The notes: generated by a model from the letters alone, not told the origin. Positions 23,362 through 31,900 are shown, numbered from the stretch's first letter. The stretch: DNA of 38,641 bases from an uncultured Spirochaetaceae bacterium (GCA_944389085.1 CALXLB010000096.1:1-38641), one strand, 5' to 3'. Numbers and translations: made by a program.

Positions 23362-24607
23362 CGCGGGAGTATCTCAGAACAGCAGGAATAGAATAATCAT
23401 TCTCCCTGTTTCCCCTCTTCCCCAGCTGCTGATGGAGATCCTGCCATCTGTTTACTGTGATTGTAGCTGGATCTGATGGCTGACGCTGTGGCTGTGACTG
23501 GGGCTGAGGCTGAACCTTCGGCTCTTCCGTTTTTTCTGTTTCAGCAGGCTCTGCAGCCCTTCTCTCGCTCTCTTCGAGGCGGCGGCGGAAGATATCAGCT
23601 TCCGGGTCCGCGGCTGTGGAAACTTCCCTGTGCTCAAAGCCTGTAGCAATCACTGTGACCTTGATTCTGTCACCCAATGCCTGATTATAGCTCTGGCCTG
23701 CAATGATGAGTGCATCCTCAGAACAGCTTTCCGTAATGACTTCAACCACATCCTGATATTCCTGCAGAGTGAGGTTATCACCACCGGCAAGATTGACAAG
23801 CACGGACTTGGCACCATCAATGGATGCGTTCTCAAGAAGCGGATTGGAAATAGCAAGCTTGGCAGCATCGACGGCCCTGTTAGCACCTTCCCCAAAACCG
23901 AGTCCGATGAGAGCATCGCCTTTTCCTTTCATTATTGTCTTCACATCAGCAAAGTCTATGTTGATTTCTCCAGGCTCTGTGATGAGATCGGAAATACCCT
24001 GCACAGCCTGCAGAAGCGCACTATCAGCAATAAGGAAAGCCTGTTTGATCGGTGTATTGGCTTCTACTACTTTCAGCAGGTGCTGGTTCGGAATGAGAAT
24101 CAGCGTGTCAACCTGCTTTCTCAGCCTCTCTATTCCCTGCTGTGCCAGAAGCAGCTTCTTCTTGCCTTCAAAGGCAAAAGGCGTTGTGACTACAGCAACA
24201 GTCAGAGCCCCCAACGATTTGGAGATCTCGGCAACAACAGCAGCAGCACCTGTCCCTGTGCCTCCGCCCATGCCAGCAGTAATGAAGACCATATCGGAAT
24301 TCTCAAGTTCCGCTTTGATCTCCTCCTTTGATTCAAGCGCAGCTTTCTCTCCCACTTCAGGAACACCGCCGGCACCAAGACCACCTGTAAGTTCCTTTCC
24401 GATAGCAATCCTGGTCTGCGCATTGGAACGCTGCAGAGCCTGGACATCTGTATTGAGAGCTACGAAGGATACCTTCTTCAGGCCCGAAGCAATCATACGA
24501 TTGACAGCATTGCCGCCACCGCCACCGACTCCGACTACTTTAATGATAGTAGGGGCAGCTTCACCGCTGGCTGTAGCATCCTCGATGTCGAAAATATCAA
24601 AATCCAT
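23342..24607 (-). CDS. ftsZ: Cell division tubulin homologue FtsZ
   Basis: 421 residues. GTPase that polymerises into the Z ring. Motifs: VVGVGGGGGNAVNRMI, the tubulin signature GGGTGTGAAAVVAE, a catalytic T7 loop with NIDFADVKTIM, and a variable linker rich in Gln/Pro/Glu (about 340-395). The C-terminal peptide DYSIPAVLRYSR that binds FtsA is intact. All residues expected for GTP binding are present. SD GGGAGAG. It follows ftsA by 11 bases and overlaps xerD-like. Division thus still uses FtsZ even though the peptidoglycan synthases nearby are eroded. Confidence 0.98.
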   Translation of the reverse strand: MDFDIFDIEDATASGEAAPTIIKVVGVGGGGGNAVNRMIASGLKKVSFVALNTDVQALQRSNAQTRIAIGKELTGGLGAGGVPEVGEKAALESKEEIKAELENSDMVFITAGMGGGTGTGAAAVVAEISKSLGALTVAVVTTPFAFEGKKKLLLAQQGIERLRKQVDTLILIPNQHLLKVVEANTPIKQAFLIADSALLQAVQGISDLITEPGEINIDFADVKTIMKGKGDALIGLGFGEGANRAVDAAKLAISNPLLENASIDGAKSVLVNLAGGDNLTLQEYQDVVEVITESCSEDALIIAGQSYNQALGDRIKVTVIATGFEHREVSTAADPEADIFRRRLEESERRAAEPAETEKTEEPKVQPQPQSQPQRQPSDPATITVNRWQDLHQQLGKRGNRENDYSIPAVLRYSRGDDDKS

Positions 24608-24618
24608 AGCACTCTCCC

Positions 24619-25851
24619 TCAGAACAGTTTCTCGAAAAGGCCTTTCACCTTTGCGCCGATTCCATTCTTTTCCTTACTGCTTCCCTGCATAGAGGAAGCT
24701 TCTCTATATTTTTTTGCTTCAAGCTTCAATAGTCCCAGAAGCGTGGAATATCGCGGATCGATATAAAGCCTGTCCAGACCATTGATTGCCTCCGGGAAAC
24801 CAATACGCGCAGGCATGCGGAAAATCTCCGCCGCAAGCTCCGTTGCACCTGAAAGAAGCGCACCTCCGCCGACAAGGACAACTCCTGCACCGAATGTACC
24901 ACTGACACCATTTTTCTCCAGCTCCGCACTCAGCATGCTGAAGATTTCCGCCATTCTCGGCTCAATCAGTTTTGCAAGCTCCTTCTTCGGCAGCCTGATG
25001 GAAGGCTTCCCGCCAACAGCCGGTGTGACAATCATCTCATCTTCCCTGACAGAAGGAGTATGGCAGCAGCCATCTGCAATCTTGATAGATTCTGCGGCAG
25101 AACGCGGAAGCTGAAGCATATAGGCGATATCACCGGTGACATTATCACCGCCAAGCGGAATCGCTCCAGCATAGACAGGAGCACCGCTGACATAAGCAAT
25201 GGCGTTGGTCATACCGGCTCCGATGTCTATGACAAGAGCCCCCATCTCCTTCTCATCACTGCCGAGGACGACCTCACTGTCAGAGAGAGTCTGCAGCACC
25301 ATCCTCTGAACCTGAAGTCCAGCCTTCTGTACGCACTTGCGCAGATTCTGGCAGATTGAGGAGGAACCGGTCACAAGAAGGACTCTGGTATCAAGCCTGT
25401 GGCCAAGCATATCGATAGGATCCTTTATGCCAGCCCTTGAATCCACCTGGAAGTCCTGAACAAGAGTATGGAGTATCTCTGTATCCTGCGGAAGATCACG
25501 TGCACGCGCAACATCGATAGACCTTCTGATATCCTCTCTCTTTATCTCCTGATCGCGGCTCTGAATTCCGACAACACCACTCGATTGCATGCCCTTGATA
25601 TGATCTCCGCCTACACCGAGAATCACAGAGTTCACTTCCGTCCCTGCCTGAAGCTCTGCATCGCTGACAACGGAATTGATGACTTTCAGCGTCTGTTCTA
25701 TGTTAACGATCGTCCCTGATTTCACACCTTCGCTCGGACGTTCCGAGATGCTTTCAATCATCAGCTGACCATCACGTGAGATGGTACCGATAACACATCG
25801 CGTCCAGCTGGTTCCTATATCAAGTCCGACAAGAGTCCTGTCCTGAGCCAT
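24619..25851 (-). CDS. ftsA: Cell division actin-like ATPase FtsA
   Basis: 410 residues. Tethers FtsZ to the membrane. It has the phosphate-1 motif VGLDIGTSWTRCVIG, the SHS2/1C region with VNSVILGVGGDHIKGMQSSGVVGI, ALVIDIGAGMTNAI (phosphate 2) and VVLVGGGALLSGA (adenosine motif). The C-terminus, IGAKVKGLFEKLF, is the expected amphipathic membrane helix. An AAAGAGAT SD precedes the ATG, 6 bases after ftsQ. Length and motifs are normal. Confidence 0.97.
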   Translation of the reverse strand: MAQDRTLVGLDIGTSWTRCVIGTISRDGQLMIESISERPSEGVKSGTIVNIEQTLKVINSVVSDAELQAGTEVNSVILGVGGDHIKGMQSSGVVGIQSRDQEIKREDIRRSIDVARARDLPQDTEILHTLVQDFQVDSRAGIKDPIDMLGHRLDTRVLLVTGSSSICQNLRKCVQKAGLQVQRMVLQTLSDSEVVLGSDEKEMGALVIDIGAGMTNAIAYVSGAPVYAGAIPLGGDNVTGDIAYMLQLPRSAAESIKIADGCCHTPSVREDEMIVTPAVGGKPSIRLPKKELAKLIEPRMAEIFSMLSAELEKNGVSGTFGAGVVLVGGGALLSGATELAAEIFRMPARIGFPEAINGLDRLYIDPRYSTLLGLLKLEAKKYREASSMQGSSKEKNGIGAKVKGLFEKLF

Positions 25852-25857
25852 ATCTCT

Positions 25858-26571
25858 TTACCCCTTGAGTCTGACAAGCCGGTCACCATAAAGTTCATAC
25901 TCCGTCATAGGAGCGAACAAAGTACGACCAGGATTCGTTCTGCAGCTTTCCTCGATTATGCCGATAGTATCCTCCAGCCTTTCTGCGGCAGCAGGATTTT
26001 TCAATATGACTGAAGCATTAAGCTCTGGAAGCGCTGCTTTAAGTTCTGCAGACCCATCTTCGTTATTATTGCCAAAATCAAACCAGGTTATCAAGCTTCG
26101 CTTGAAAGGATCGGAAACCAGAGAAGGAATATACTCTGAAAGCATGGGAATGTCCTTGAACGATTCCATCCCGATAACCGGATAAACACCATAGAGCGCA
26201 CCTGCATCCCGGAGTTCGATTATCTCTTCATTTTCTCCATCAGTAAAGCAGGCACCGTCCTTTGCAATCACAACCAGCCCTGGTACTGGATCGGAAGAAA
26301 TTACAAGTGCACCATGATTGTAAGAAAGAGCAACATTCTCTATATAAGGCAGAGCCTCAAGAGCGGTGCTTACCTTGCGGCGTTCAGCGTGCGGATAAGT
26401 ATCTCCGATAACAGCAGCGGCTGCTTTTCTCATACCAGGGGTAATAGGAAATGATGCAGACTCTATACGGTCAATCTGCATAACAGGCAGATACCTTGCG
26501 GATACGAGAACTAAAGCCAGTACCAGCAGGATAACACCAGGAAGGATTGTAAGCGTTTCACTTCTTTTCAT
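25858..26571 (-). CDS. ftsQ: FtsQ/DivIB-like division protein
   Basis: 237 residues. One N-terminal membrane segment (about 7-28), then a POTRA-like region (MQIDRIESASFPITPGMRKAAAAVIGDTYP, followed by IENVALSYNHGALVISSDPVPGLVVIAKDGACFTDGE) and a beta domain. The order and topology fit FtsQ, but overall similarity is low. It would link FtsL/B and the SEDS-PBP complex at the septum. It overlaps the ftsW-like gene by 14 bases and has a GAGG SD. Confidence 0.75.
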   Translation of the reverse strand: MKRSETLTILPGVILLVLALVLVSARYLPVMQIDRIESASFPITPGMRKAAAAVIGDTYPHAERRKVSTALEALPYIENVALSYNHGALVISSDPVPGLVVIAKDGACFTDGENEEIIELRDAGALYGVYPVIGMESFKDIPMLSEYIPSLVSDPFKRSLITWFDFGNNNEDGSAELKAALPELNASVILKNPAAAERLEDTIGIIEESCRTNPGRTLFAPMTEYELYGDRLVRLKG

Positions 26572-27703
26572 TCTCCCTCCCCATGATGTAAATCAGACGA
26601 TAGAGCATCGAAGATGAGAGCACTGATATGAATTCCCAGGCAGGATCATAGCTGAAGAATGGCAGCAGCAATCCAGGCAGCGGAAGAAATCCGGATACAT
26701 ACGCCATGTTGATAACGCTTGTCAGAACGATGAAGATAGTGAATGAAGCAACCATCATCGCCGAGGCTCTGTCATTTCTGCCAATCGACCTCTGTACTGT
26801 TCTGATTCCCAGAACAGAGATGAATATAAGAAGAACAAGGAGAACTGCAGTACCAATATAACCAGCCTCCTCCGCAAAGGATGCAAAGATAAACTCACTC
26901 TCCGGAGATGAAAGCAGATAGAGCTTGAAAAGCCCCTTGCCAAGACCGCATCCGGTTATACCGCCTCTCTGGATGATGCTACCTGCAATCGCAACAGGAG
27001 AATCAGGAGACGAATAGAAAGAAGATACGACAGGCTCCAGAACCTGCTGAGGGAAAATCAATGCGATAATGACTCCCAATACAGCAAGTATGAGAAAACT
27101 CAGAAATGTCCTGAGACACCGTTCACCGCTTATTCTGAGCATCACTGTAAATGCAAGAATGAGAATCAGATAGACCCCCACACCTCCTGAAACCAGAGAA
27201 AGGAACATCATAAGAAGCGTAAGGACAGCAAAAATATAGTATCCTGCCCCTCTTTTACCTGCTGTCAGAAACTGCGATGCTGCAAATGGAAGCGTGAACA
27301 ATGCAAGATAAGATGGATCAATTATCCTTATCCCAGAAATGGTAATATAACCGCCTGCAGAAAGTGATGGAATCAAGGAAAGCACAAGCAATACAAGTGC
27401 AAGCGGCATGAGAACATATCTTAATCCGAGGACCTTGTGAGGCATGAATATACGGACAATAAAAGCCACTGCCAGTGCTGAAAGCCCTGCAATCAGATTC
27501 CTGAAAAAATAATAGTAATGAGGAAGTCCTTCAGATATGGCTTTCTGATAGGAAGAAGAATAGAGCACTATAAGCCCAAGAAGCGCAAGGATTAATACAG
27601 TACATAAATAAGTGAAGGGAGAAAGGGATCCTGCACTCTCTTTCTCCTTTGCTGTTGCTGAATAAGAGTAATCGTCGTAGCTTCGCTGTTCACTCCTGGG
27701 CAT
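26558..27703 (-). CDS. ftsW: Divergent FtsW/RodA (SEDS) family membrane protein
   Basis: 381 residues with about ten membrane segments. SEDS proteins polymerise peptidoglycan glycan strands together with a class B PBP. The fold is recognisable (LIVLYSSSYQKA, GLGKGLFKLYLLSSPESEFIFASFAEEAGYIG, INMAYVSGFLPLPGLLLPFFSY). Several signatures are altered: the periplasmic-loop Asp (usual HTDFIFA) is Glu270 in ESEFIFA, the preceding EAH is replaced, SYGGSS reads SYDPAW (351-356), and QPSE reads DPSY (129-132). Polymerase activity is therefore in doubt. It lies where ftsI-ftsW would be expected, with no ftsI between it and the ftsL-like gene. Confidence 0.85.
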   Translation of the reverse strand: MPRSEQRSYDDYSYSATAKEKESAGSLSPFTYLCTVLILALLGLIVLYSSSYQKAISEGLPHYYYFFRNLIAGLSALAVAFIVRIFMPHKVLGLRYVLMPLALVLLVLSLIPSLSAGGYITISGIRIIDPSYLALFTLPFAASQFLTAGKRGAGYYIFAVLTLLMMFLSLVSGGVGVYLILILAFTVMLRISGERCLRTFLSFLILAVLGVIIALIFPQQVLEPVVSSFYSSPDSPVAIAGSIIQRGGITGCGLGKGLFKLYLLSSPESEFIFASFAEEAGYIGTAVLLVLLIFISVLGIRTVQRSIGRNDRASAMMVASFTIFIVLTSVINMAYVSGFLPLPGLLLPFFSYDPAWEFISVLSSSMLYRLIYIMGRENEKK

Positions 27704-27726
27704 AAATTCATTATACCTGTGAGCTG

Positions 27727-27993
27727 TCAGCTTTGGTAGCCATTTGAGGCGCTGACCGTAACATCCTCTGCTGGAGAACCAAGGCCAGCTGCTATTGCAG
27801 CTTTCAGAGCCCTTCCCTCACGCTCACTGTCAGCAATAACACGTTCGGTCTCTCCTATGCTTGTAGCCCCGGAACTTGCAGCTCCCAGCTGCCATAGCGG
27901 TATAAAAGCCACAATGAAGACAAGCACGAGCATCACGATAATTGCACCCTTTATTGGTCTGGCAATATTTATCGACAATTCAAAATCGTTCAT
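27727..27993 (-). CDS. Small FtsL-like membrane protein
   Basis: 88 residues with one membrane segment (about 15-38) and a short extracellular helical tail (TERVIADSEREGRALKAAIAAGLG). Position between rsmH and ftsW is that of FtsL, and size and topology fit; sequence alone is not diagnostic. FtsL recruits FtsW/FtsI through a coiled coil. The coil here is short, about 25 residues. Confidence 0.55.
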   Translation of the reverse strand: MNDFELSINIARPIKGAIIVMLVLVFIVAFIPLWQLGAASSGATSIGETERVIADSEREGRALKAAIAAGLGSPAEDVTVSASNGYQS

Positions 27994-28006
27994 AGCACGC
28001 TACCGG

Positions 28007-28912
28007 TCAGTTTTCCGGCTCCTCCTGAATCTTCTCCACCACCCTCAGTTTCGCACTTCTGGATGGTGGATTCTCCTCTTCCTCCTCCTGAGAAGGAATG
28101 ATGGGCTTTTTCGTGAGTATTTTTATCCTCGCATCCTCACGAGCTGCCTCATCCTTGAAAAACCATTTTACCTTCCGATCCTCCAATGAATGGAAGGTAA
28201 TCACAGCAATCCTACCGCCCTTTTTCAGAACCCTTATCGCATTCTCAAGGGCCGGTGTGATTCTGTCCAGCTCGCTGTTCACCTCTATCCGCAGTGCCTG
28301 AAAGGTACGGGTTGCAGGATGGATCTTCCCGTATCTGTAATCCTTCGGCACTGCGCTCCGTATGATGGAGGCAAGCATTTCCGAGCTCTCTATCCTAGCC
28401 TTCTCTCTCTCCGATACGATAGCGCGTGCAATCCGTCTGGAGTACCTTTCCTCGCCATATCTGTAAATTACATCGGCAAGGCTTTCCTCGCTGTACCCAT
28501 TGACGATATCCGCAGCGCTGATACCATGCCCCGGGTCAAGGCGCATATCCAGAGGCTCATCGCTCCGAAACGAGAAGCCTCTCTCACTCTCCACATAATG
28601 AAACATGGAGATTCCGAGATCGAAGAGGATGGCATCGGCCGAATTCGATGGTGCACCCTTCAGGTACTCATCGAACCAGGCATTTACAGGGCGGAAACGG
28701 CCTCCGAAACCGCTTAGCCGCTCTATAGCCTTCTTCTGTATTTCACTATCCCTATCAATACCAACGACGGTAAGGGAGGGATAGTTACTGAGGAAGAGCG
28801 ATGTGTGGCCACCTTCACCTGTAGTGCAATCAATGAGAAGAGTATCTCCCTCAGGGATAGGAAGATTCTCAAGCACTTCCTTGTGCATTACAGGATAATG
28901 GACAATCTCCAT
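28007..28912 (-). CDS. rsmH: 16S rRNA (cytosine-1402 N4) methyltransferase RsmH
   Basis: About 301 residues. SAM-dependent methyltransferase (MraW). Motifs: YPVMHKEVLENL, the SAM site DCTTGEGGHTSLFL, VVGIDRDSE, ILFDLGISMFHYVESERGFSF (substrate loop), RTFQALRIEVNSEL and ITFHSLEDRKVKWFF. The ATG shares a base with the mraZ stop (TGATG), with GAGGAG as SD; a GTG one codon earlier is less likely. The C-terminus is Glu-rich. Normal length. Confidence 0.97.
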   Translation of the reverse strand: MEIVHYPVMHKEVLENLPIPEGDTLLIDCTTGEGGHTSLFLSNYPSLTVVGIDRDSEIQKKAIERLSGFGGRFRPVNAWFDEYLKGAPSNSADAILFDLGISMFHYVESERGFSFRSDEPLDMRLDPGHGISAADIVNGYSEESLADVIYRYGEERYSRRIARAIVSEREKARIESSEMLASIIRSAVPKDYRYGKIHPATRTFQALRIEVNSELDRITPALENAIRVLKKGGRIAVITFHSLEDRKVKWFFKDEAAREDARIKILTKKPIIPSQEEEEENPPSRSAKLRVVEKIQEEPEN

Positions 28913-29364
28913 CACTCCTTCTCCTCAAATAGTTCCTGAGCCAGGTCTGAAATCGTCTCTCCTTCATCAGCAGCCTCGAAGACTTCAGGATTCCAGAGTT
29001 CAACTGTATATCCTGCTCCGACAAGAAGAGCTTCCGATTTGTTCGGTAATGAATATTTCTCCCTTATCTGCGGAGGAATATTGATTCTTCCGGAACTGTC
29101 GATATCCACATAGATGGCAGGAGCTATGAGTTTTCTGATCAGGATGCGTTTTTTCTTATCGAGCATAGCCATTGGGGATGAGAGAATAGGCTCGGAAAAA
29201 TCCTTTTCAAAATACTCAGGCTTCATAATCATCAGGTGGTTACCATCCAGTCCCGGAAGAACGACAACCTGCTCAGCGGCCAGAGCAGTTCTTAGTCTTG
29301 CTGGCAGAGAAAGACGGCCTTTGTCATCTATCTTTGCATTATACATTCCTGTAAGAAGCTGCAT
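28912..29364 (-). CDS. mraZ: Transcription regulator MraZ
   Basis: About 150 residues. Two AbrB-type repeats: NAKIDDKGRLSLPARLR at the start and VDIDSSGRINIPPQIREKY in the middle, which bind DNA as a ring-shaped oligomer. MraZ represses the dcw operon at its own promoter. I place the start at the ATG of MQLLTGMYN, which has GGTGG upstream; an ATG 18 bases earlier lies within the operator-like repeats. The C-terminus has an acidic tail (EEGETISDLAQELFEEKE-like). First gene of the division cluster. Confidence 0.93.
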   Translation of the reverse strand: MQLLTGMYNAKIDDKGRLSLPARLRTALAAEQVVVLPGLDGNHLMIMKPEYFEKDFSEPILSSPMAMLDKKKRILIRKLIAPAIYVDIDSSGRINIPPQIREKYSLPNKSEALLVGAGYTVELWNPEVFEAADEGETISDLAQELFEEKE

Positions 29365-29371
29365 CTCAACC

Positions 29372-29409
29372 ACCCATTTCATGGGATTTCATCCCACTCT
29401 ATGCCACCA
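29372..29409 (-). promoter_or_regulatory. Probable MraZ operator region
   Basis: On the minus strand TGGTG (29405-29409), TGGGA and TGGGT (29372-29376) recur, as in MraZ boxes. Unlike the usual evenly spaced direct repeats, the middle box is part of a perfect inverted repeat TGGGAT-GAA-ATCCCA (29382-29396). Confidence 0.5.
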
Positions 29410-29437
29410 CTCTACACGATGAAACCAAGTAAAGCAA
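29409..29437 (-). promoter_or_regulatory. Candidate promoter of the mraZ-ftsZ cluster
   Basis: TTGCTT, a 17-base spacer and TAGAGT on the minus strand, about 40 bases before the preferred mraZ ATG and directly abutting the TGGG boxes. Each box has 4 of 6 consensus bases. The stretch from here to the terminator at 29567 contains nothing else I can identify. Confidence 0.45.
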
Positions 29438-29566
29438 GAAGTTTATTGAAAATAAGCAGATGTTTGCACTTTGTCTAAAGAAACAAATGTATGTTTTTAT
29501 ACTGATTTTCAGCTTCTGGTGCAGATTACCATATCCAATTCTGCAACCCAGTGTTCACACAGAAAG

Positions 29567-29597
29567 AAAAAACCCTCCAGATTCAGAATCCGGAGGG
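29567..29597 (-). terminator. Rho-independent terminator after the GH57 branching-enzyme gene
   Basis: The minus strand carries CCCTCCGGATTC and GAATCTGGAGGG as a long stem with a very short loop, directly followed by TTTTTTC. It ends the DUF4912-GH57 transcript about 20 bases past the stop codon. Strong stem and clear T-run. Confidence 0.9.
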
Positions 29598-29616
29598 CGG
29601 ACACGACAATGTCGAT

Positions 29617-31200
29617 TCAGTCTAAATCAGCTTCGAAAAGATGATAGTCAATATCAGGGAATATCTCACTGCTTCTTTCTGCATTGATAAGCCATTCCGT
29701 GTTGACAGTATTACGGCTCATGGCTGAGTAGACAACATTGAAAGATCCGAGATGATTGCGCAGTCTCTTCTCAGCATATGAGACAGAGGTACCATCGTGC
29801 ATGATGCAGGGCCAGTCCGATGACATTGCAAGCAGCAATTCACGCAGCGCCTGATTGAGGAATCTGCCTTTGAGGGATCCCTGATCGGGGAACCGTCTTG
29901 TAAGCTCCTCCATCCTCTCTATGGCTTTGAATATGTGCCTGTAAATCCAGGCATTGCTTCCATCTAGCCAGATATCAGAATAGCCGCCGCTGCCCCATGA
30001 AGACTCATTCAGCCTGAGCTTCTCCGTCTCTCCGTTCTCGAGAATCACGGATGTAGGAGTCGTGAAGACAAAATCCTCAGAGGAATCTGCTTTTCTCATC
30101 ACTCCTTCGAGGAAATCAATACCCTCATACCACCTATGGCCAAAGAGTTCGGCATCGAAACAGAGATTGAATACAGGATTATTGATACCTGCACTCGATA
30201 CGGAGAAACCTCTCCTCTTGATGTTATAGAGGAAGTTCTCCACATGGAGTGCAACTTTCTCAGAGGCTTTATTGTAAGAATAATATGCCTTATCCTCTGT
30301 CCTGCCTGTAATCGCATGATATTTATAGCCTGTAAATACCCTGACCTCTGGCTCATGTATATACGGTCTCACATAATCGAGTGGCAGATAGTATCCGATA
30401 TCACGATAGAAATCACGATAATCCCCATCGCATGGATAGCCGGAAACAGCTGACCATACAAGAGACGTGATACTCCAGTCCCTGACAAAACCGTATGTTC
30501 CGGAAGGAAGTTCCACTGGCTTATAGCCGGAATAGATGGATTTATCCTTTGCTGTGATCACAGAGTGAGAGGCAAGCTGGCACCATGAGACACCGTTTTT
30601 CTGCAGCATCTCATCCAGCCCCGGATAATAACCGCAATCAGGAAGCCAGAATCCTCGCGGAGTCTCTCCGAAGACCCTCTCATGTGTCTTGATACCCATC
30701 ACTATCTGGGCATTCACTGCTGCAGGATAATCCTTGTAGATCGGAAGATAAGCATGGGTTGCGGCTGTAGTAAGCAGCTCAAGCCTGTTCTTCTCATGCA
30801 ATGCCTTATACCCTGACAGGATATTCCTGCCCAGCTCTTCAAACCGTGCAAGATTCTTCTCAGCTTCATCGAGGTAGCGAAGAGCCATCGGATAGCAGTC
30901 TTTCTCATCGTTCTGTGTTCTTCTCTTCTCTTTCTTCCCCAGCTCAATACGTTCTTCCATGTATCCTACAAAACGTTCCTGCAGCTGCGGATCTGTCAGC
31001 ATTGTCACCAATGTCGGCGAGAAGCAGATAGAAAGACGGAAATCGACACCTTCACTCTCCAGTTTCTCAAGCATTCTCAGGAGAGGAATATATGTTTCAT
31101 TGAGTGACTCGAAGAGCCAGTTCTCTTCCAGGAACTTCGGATACTCGAGGTGTCTGACATAAGGAAGGTGGGCCTGAAGAATGAGATTAAGCTTGTTCAT
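29617..31200 (-). CDS. GH57 1,4-alpha-glucan branching enzyme-like protein
   Basis: 527 residues, normal for GH57 branching enzymes of the TK1436/DUF1957 type, which form alpha-1,6 branches in glycogen. Conserved regions: LQAHLPYVRH (8-17), FWLPDCGYYPG (184-194), CFDAELFGHRWYEG (347-360) and the C-terminal helical domain with WPCIMHDGTSVSYAEKR. The acid/base Asp349 is present. The nucleophile position is Asp188 (codon GAT) in LPDCGY, where the family normally has Glu (WLPECAY). It may be slower, altered or inactive. It is co-transcribed with the DUF4912 gene (14-base overlap). Confidence 0.85.
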   Translation of the reverse strand: MNKLNLILQAHLPYVRHLEYPKFLEENWLFESLNETYIPLLRMLEKLESEGVDFRLSICFSPTLVTMLTDPQLQERFVGYMEERIELGKKEKRRTQNDEKDCYPMALRYLDEAEKNLARFEELGRNILSGYKALHEKNRLELLTTAATHAYLPIYKDYPAAVNAQIVMGIKTHERVFGETPRGFWLPDCGYYPGLDEMLQKNGVSWCQLASHSVITAKDKSIYSGYKPVELPSGTYGFVRDWSITSLVWSAVSGYPCDGDYRDFYRDIGYYLPLDYVRPYIHEPEVRVFTGYKYHAITGRTEDKAYYSYNKASEKVALHVENFLYNIKRRGFSVSSAGINNPVFNLCFDAELFGHRWYEGIDFLEGVMRKADSSEDFVFTTPTSVILENGETEKLRLNESSWGSGGYSDIWLDGSNAWIYRHIFKAIERMEELTRRFPDQGSLKGRFLNQALRELLLAMSSDWPCIMHDGTSVSYAEKRLRNHLGSFNVVYSAMSRNTVNTEWLINAERSSEIFPDIDYHLFEADLD

Positions 31201-31900
31201 TCTCGGTATCCTCCTTTCTGAAAAGCTGAACTATTTCTCTTACTACGGGGTTGTCAACGATATCACCTTCCTTTGTAGTAACCAAAGAAAGGTAAAGGCC
31301 ATAGAGCGTATCATTGTACTTCATCTCTTCCTGATGGTTCAGCCAATATGAATCCGTCAGATCCTCACTCTTGGAAACTGCAAGCTGAGTCTTCTTTCCA
31401 TCTTTAACAGCGGAAAGCGCAATGCAGCAATAACCATTACCATAAGGAATTCCAATATTCCATTCGCTATCAAGATAAGAGACAGGAACATCATATTCTT
31501 CTGTGTTTCCATTGTTTTTAATAGTCACAGACAGAACAAGCTCTGCACCTTCATTCTGCAGTCTGTCACTATCAATCGGAGAAAGCGACCAGAAAGCATA
31601 AAGCCAGGAACCATTCTTCTTGATCAGATGGATTTCTGTATCAGGATAGCTCTCAGGCAGTTCCTCTACACCGGGAAGATTCTCCACATATTTGCTTATA
31701 TCACGATAATCCGTGAGACCTGACATATAACGAAGATTCGGATCTTTTGAATCAGTATCCTGATCATATTCCTCATACTTCTCTTCAAGTCTGGAAATCA
31801 AATCCTCACGAGAGAGAGAATCGGCCCCATCAATACATTCCTGCACTGCGATGCTACGCAATTCGGAAAGAGACAGGGAATCGATATTCACAAGAATCAT
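31187..31900 (-). CDS. DUF4912 protein with a SAP/Rho-N-like N-terminus
   Basis: 237 residues. The N-terminus LSLSELRSIAVQECIDGADSL-SREDLISRLEE resembles Rho-N/SAP helix-extension motifs that bind nucleic acid. The C-terminal part has the DUF4912 pattern DTEIHLIKKNGSWLYAFWSLS and a beta-rich domain. DUF4912 is often encoded beside GH57 glycogen enzymes; its function is unknown to me. It has a strong promoter (TTGACT, 17 bases, TAGGAT) and an AAAGGGG SD. It heads a two-gene unit divergent from the other GH57 gene. Confidence 0.75.
   Translation of the reverse strand: MILVNIDSLSLSELRSIAVQECIDGADSLSREDLISRLEEKYEEYDQDTDSKDPNLRYMSGLTDYRDISKYVENLPGVEELPESYPDTEIHLIKKNGSWLYAFWSLSPIDSDRLQNEGAELVLSVTIKNNGNTEEYDVPVSYLDSEWNIGIPYGNGYCCIALSAVKDGKKTQLAVSKSEDLTDSYWLNHQEEMKYNDTLYGLYLSLVTTKEGDIVDNPVVREIVQLFRKEDTENEQA

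Noticed and set aside
23769..24692. A 307-codon frame on the plus strand inside ftsZ and the end of ftsA
   Set aside because: It is antisense to intact, strongly conserved genes; its composition (Ser/Ala/Pro-rich) is a mirror of their codons and it has no SD or family motif.
29365..29382. The upstream ATG as mraZ start
   Set aside because: It lies within the operator-like inverted repeat and adds residues not typical of MraZ; the downstream ATG has a good SD and the usual opening.
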